Positions 61,325 to 64,000 of a DNA stretch of 64,000 nt are shown here, piece after piece (position 1 is the first letter of the stretch; each line of letters starts with the position of its first letter). This DNA comes from Thermus islandicus DSM 21543 (GTDB lineage: Bacteria; Deinococcota; Deinococci; Deinococcales; Thermaceae). The notes under the pieces were generated by a model. It had not been told where the DNA came from. It saw only the letters and a list, made by a program, of their open reading frames with translations, and did not search any database. Both the position numbers and the translations under genes were made by a program. The stretch spans positions 310,001 through 374,000 of the forward strand of contig NZ_ATXJ01000001.1 of NCBI RefSeq assembly GCF_000421625.1. The letters run 5' to 3'.

Positions 61325-62755
61325 TTATCCCTTCACCACGATGAGGGGCCGAAGGCGGGCCACCTTCCTGCCGATCCCTGCCCCCTCCACCGCCTCCACC
61401 ACCAGGGAGACGTCCTTGTAGGCCTCGGGCATCTCCTCGTCCACCGTGGCCCGGGTGGCGGCCCGGACCAGGATGCCCCTTTCCGCAAGCTCCTTCACCA
61501 AGTTTCGCTCCCGGGCCACCCGTTTGGCCTGGTTTCGGCTCATCTTCCGCCCGGCCCCGTGGCAACTGCTTCCGAAGGAGACCTCCATGGCCCTCTCCGT
61601 GCCCGCCAGGACGTAGGAGTAGCGGCCCATGTCCCCCGGCACCAGGACGGGCTGGCCCACCTTGCGGTACTCCTCGGGGATCTCCGGATTCCCGGGGCCG
61701 AAGGCCCGCGTGGCCCCCTTGCGGTGGACCAGGACCCGCCTTCCCCCGTGCTCCTCAAACTTGGCGTTGTTGTGGGCGAGGTCGTAGAGGACCCTAAGGC
61801 CGTGGTCCTTGGGGCTAAAGCCCACCCCCTCAAAGGCTTCCCGGACGAAGTGGGCGATGAGCTGGCGGTTGGCGAAGGCGAAGTTGGCGGCGGCGGCCAT
61901 GGCCTGCAGGTAGTCCTGGCCCTCGGGGCTCTTTATCGGGGCCGCGGCGAGCTGCTTGTCCACGAGTTCAATGCCGTACCGGGTAGCCGCTTTAAGGAAA
62001 CGCTCCACATAGTCCTGGCAGACCTGGTGGCCGAGGCCCCGGCTTCCCGTGTGGATGAGGACCGTGATCTGGCCCCTGAAGAGGCCAAAGGCCCGGGCGG
62101 CCTCCTCGTGGTAGACCTCGTCCACGTATTGCACCTCCAGGAAGTGGTTGCCGCTCCCCAGGGTGCCGATCTGGGGGGCCCCCCGCTCAAAGGCCCTTTC
62201 CGAGACCTTGTCGGGGTTGGCCCAGGGGAGGCGGCCCTCGGACTCAATGAAGCGCAGATCCTCGGGGTCGCCAAAGCCCCGCCGCACAAGCCAGGAGGCC
62301 CCCTCCTTGAGGATCTCCTTGAGCTCCTTCTTGCTGAAGCGCACGTCCCGCCGTTCGCTCCCCACCCCGGAGGGTACCAGGCGGTACAGGGCGTCGGCGA
62401 GCTCCCGCTGGCGGGGAAGGAGGTCCTCCAGGGCGAGGTGGGAGGCGAGGAGGCGGACCCCGCAGTTTATATCAAAACCGACTCCGCCCGGGCTCACCAC
62501 CCCGCCCTCCTCCGGGTCAAAGGCCGCCACCCCTCCGATGGGGAAGCCGTAGCCCCAGTGGATGTCGGGCATGGCCAAGGCGGGCTCCACGATGCCGGGG
62601 AGGGTGGCCACGTTCATGAGCTGTTGCAAGGAGGCGTAGCCCTCGGCCTCGAGGTCTTTAAGGATCTCCTCCGAGGCGAAGAAGACCGCATCCACCCGCA
62701 TCTTCCCCTGGCGGGGGATGCGGTAGGTGAAAGGGGCGATCCTCTCCAAGCGCAT
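61325..62755 (-). CDS. rtcB: RNA-splicing ligase RtcB
   Basis: The 476-residue GTP-dependent enzyme joins 3'-phosphate to 5'-OH RNA ends. It has MPDIHWGYGFPIGGVAAFD, VGFDINCGVRLL with the Mn-binding Asp and Cys, LGSGNHFLEVQYVDEVY, HTGSRGLGHQVCQDY, HNNAKFEEHGGRRVLVHRKG, and the guanylated His in SSCHGAGRKMSRNQAK. ATG 62755 follows GGAGGG. Its short leader holds a terminator-like hairpin. Confidence 0.95.
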   Translation of the reverse strand: MRLERIAPFTYRIPRQGKMRVDAVFFASEEILKDLEAEGYASLQQLMNVATLPGIVEPALAMPDIHWGYGFPIGGVAAFDPEEGGVVSPGGVGFDINCGVRLLASHLALEDLLPRQRELADALYRLVPSGVGSERRDVRFSKKELKEILKEGASWLVRRGFGDPEDLRFIESEGRLPWANPDKVSERAFERGAPQIGTLGSGNHFLEVQYVDEVYHEEAARAFGLFRGQITVLIHTGSRGLGHQVCQDYVERFLKAATRYGIELVDKQLAAAPIKSPEGQDYLQAMAAAANFAFANRQLIAHFVREAFEGVGFSPKDHGLRVLYDLAHNNAKFEEHGGRRVLVHRKGATRAFGPGNPEIPEEYRKVGQPVLVPGDMGRYSYVLAGTERAMEVSFGSSCHGAGRKMSRNQAKRVARERNLVKELAERGILVRAATRATVDEEMPEAYKDVSLVVEAVEGAGIGRKVARLRPLIVVKG

Positions 62756-62766
62756 GGCACCCTCCA

Positions 62767-62796
62767 AAACAAAACCGCCCGGATTTCCGCCCGGGC
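62767..62796 (-). promoter_or_regulatory. leader hairpin with T run before rtcB
   Basis: Minus strand: GCCCGG (62796-62791), 8-base loop, CCGGGC (62782-62777), then GGTTTTGTTTT. It looks like an intrinsic terminator but starts only a few bases after the predicted transcript start and ends just before GGAGGG. It may control rtcB expression or protect the 5' end. Confidence 0.6.
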
Positions 62797-62803
62797 TTTC
62801 CTC

Positions 62804-62832
62804 ACTCTACCCCGGCAGGTGGTTTGCGTCAA
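62804..62832 (-). promoter_or_regulatory. rtcB promoter
   Basis: TTGACG (62832-62827), 17 bases, TAGAGT (62809-62804) on the minus strand; transcription would start near 62797. Confidence 0.75.
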
Positions 62833-62863
62833 GGCGGTGCACGTCTGAGCGCCGGGGATGGGG

Positions 62864-62869
62864 TAAAAT
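62864..62869 (+). promoter_or_regulatory. leaderless -10 of PP2C gene
   Basis: TAAAAT lies six bases before the GTG at 62876. The -35 region has no clear match. Confidence 0.55.
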
Positions 62870-62875
62870 TCCCCC

Positions 62876-63799
62876 GTGCCCGGCCTAGGCTTCGCCCTGG
62901 AGACCCACCCCGGCCTAAGGCGCCCCAAGAACGAGGACGCCGTGGGCCACCTCCTCACCCCCTGGGGAGGGATCTTCGTGGTGGCGGACGGCATGGGGGG
63001 GCACCGCACGGGAGAGGTGGCCTCCCGGCTCGCCGTGGAGACCATCCTGGGGTACCTCAAGGAGGCCGAACCCTCCCCGAAAGCCCTCCTGGAAGCCTTT
63101 GAGCGGGCCAACGCCCGCATCTACCAAGAGGCCCAGCGCCCCGAGAACCGGGGCATGGGGACCACGGCCACCTGCCTCCTCCTGGACCTCCCCTACGCCC
63201 TCATCGCCCACGTGGGGGACTCGAGGGCCTACCTTCTCCGGGGGGAGGAGTTCGTCCTCCTTACCGAGGACCACTCCTGGGTGGCGGAGAGGGTGCGCCA
63301 GGGCCTTCTTACCCTCGAGGAGGCCAGGACCCACCGCTGGCGCAACGTGATCACCAACGCCCTGGGTTCCTTCCCCCAGGCCCGGGTGGACCTCCTGGGC
63401 CTCAAGCTCACCCCCGAGGACACCTTCCTCCTCTGCACCGACGGGCTTTCTGGGGTTCTGGAGGACCGCACCCTGAGGGAGGTGCTGCGGAACTTCCCCC
63501 CCGAGGAGGCGGCCAGGAGGCTCGTGGAGCTGGCCAACGAGTGGGGCGGCCCCGACAACGTGAGCCTGGCCGTGGTCCGCCTTCCCCGGGACCTGCCCAA
63601 GGGCACCCGGCCCTATGCCCTGCCCCTGGAGGCCGCAGGGGGAGCCCCGGTGCGCCTCAAGCTTGGGGAGGAGCCCGAGGCCCTCCCCACCCAGGTGTTG
63701 GAGGGGCGCCCCCGGGTGGGTTGGCGGGATGTCCTCCTTATCCTCCTTTGGATCGTGGTGGTGGGGTATATCCTGATGGGCTACTTCAAGAGGCCCTGA
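62876..63799 (+). CDS. PP2C-family serine/threonine phosphatase, membrane-anchored
   Basis: The 307-residue protein has metal-binding motifs in order: RPKNEDAVGHLL, GIFVVADGMGGHRTGEVASR, IAHVGDSRAYLLRG, LLCTDGLSGVLEDRTL and WGGPDNVSLAVVRLP (residues 1-235). A linker and one membrane span at the very end (about 282-302) follow. It removes phosphate from Ser/Thr of proteins; no Ser/Thr kinase lies in the window. The GTG start is leaderless. Confidence 0.9.
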   Translation: MPGLGFALETHPGLRRPKNEDAVGHLLTPWGGIFVVADGMGGHRTGEVASRLAVETILGYLKEAEPSPKALLEAFERANARIYQEAQRPENRGMGTTATCLLLDLPYALIAHVGDSRAYLLRGEEFVLLTEDHSWVAERVRQGLLTLEEARTHRWRNVITNALGSFPQARVDLLGLKLTPEDTFLLCTDGLSGVLEDRTLREVLRNFPPEEAARRLVELANEWGGPDNVSLAVVRLPRDLPKGTRPYALPLEAAGGAPVRLKLGEEPEALPTQVLEGRPRVGWRDVLLILLWIVVVGYILMGYFKRP

Positions 63800-63820
63800 T
63801 CCTGCTAGACTCCTAGGGGT

Positions 63821-64000
63821 ATGGAGCGCACCTTCGTCATGGTGAAGCCGGACGGCTTTCGGCGTGGCCTGGTGGGGGAGATCCTGGCCCGCTTTGAGCG
63901 CAAGGGCTTCCGCATCCTGGCCCTGAAGGCCTTGAGGATCCCCCGGGAACTTGCGGAAAGGCACTACGCGGAGCACTGGGAAAAGCCCTTCTTCGGCTCC
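63821..64000 (+). CDS. ndk: nucleoside diphosphate kinase, 5' part
   Basis: The first 60 residues, running off the right edge, read [20 protein letters not shown] and then [20 protein letters not shown], the ndk start with the Lys and Arg of the nucleotide site. The catalytic His lies beyond the window. A TAGACT at 63806-63811 lies nine bases upstream. Confidence 0.95.
   Translation, partial: MERTFVMVKPDGFRRGLVGEILARFERKGFRILALKALRIPRELAERHYAEHWEKPFFGS

Noticed and set aside
61313-62848. Open frame of 511 codons opposite rtcB
   Set aside because: Antisense shadow; rtcB has all its catalytic motifs on the minus strand.

Overview
The window looks like chromosomal DNA of a Thermus species close to T. 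thermophilus. The evidence is very high GC with G or C in most third codon positions, genes packed with 1-4 base overlaps, many GTG and some TTG starts, and several start codons only 6-8 bases after a -10 box (leaderless genes). PheS, PheT, inorganic pyrophosphatase, DnaA and RtcB have the expected lengths for this genus, and the order mnmG-rsmG-parA-parB / dnaA-oriC-dnaN-eno-pyk is an origin neighbourhood. The assignment is from memory of these families, not from a search.

Layout. 0-5.4 kb: a secreted HNH-type protein, small unknown or membrane proteins, and an ABC-2 exporter operon with its own winged-helix regulator. 5.4-7.5 kb: a sixA-like phosphatase and the wreck of a polyphosphate locus, where ppx and ppk remnants abut head to head, both lacking their 5' ends. 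7.6-15.4 kb: an aldehyde dehydrogenase, an ABC importer with a fused double permease, and a run of membrane proteins (DUF421, VIT-like, DUF1634, TauE/SafE). 15.4-20.6 kb: a zwf-gnd-pgl-glucoamylase operon that would send alpha-glucan glucose into the oxidative pentose phosphate path.

20.7-29.4 kb is the most interesting stretch. Two fluoride (crcB-type) riboswitches on the minus strand lead, first, a coupled pair of MutS-like ATPases and, second, a cation/proton antiporter. A tight seven-gene set follows the antiporter: universal stress protein, two unknown proteins, metallophosphoesterase, DUF190, MFS transporter and coiled-coil protein. No crcB is present. This looks like a fluoride-response island, with the MutS-like pair as its least understood part.

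29.4-47.2 kb: a possible structured RNA, tRNA-Ile(GAU) with a 17-bp hairpin after it, a PfpI-NUDIX-MazG housekeeping set, a Sco protein, a ZIP transporter under a DtxR/IdeR-like box, prfA, a helicase-dead PriA, pheST, and a LysW-like protein-rsmI-pfkA operon. ppa lies next to a half-length glycerophosphodiesterase. 47.2-50.2 kb: a PH-like membrane protein and comEA-comEC for DNA uptake.

50.2-59.8 kb: the replication origin region. parB, parA, rsmG and mnmG run leftward; dnaA, dnaN, eno and pyk run rightward. The dnaA-dnaN gap holds 13 DnaA boxes, a run of DnaA-trios and an AT-rich unwinding element. One parS site lies in the first codons of rsmG and a second, weaker one in comEC. The window closes with a secreted glycosidase-type protein, rtcB with a leader hairpin, a PP2C phosphatase and the start of ndk.
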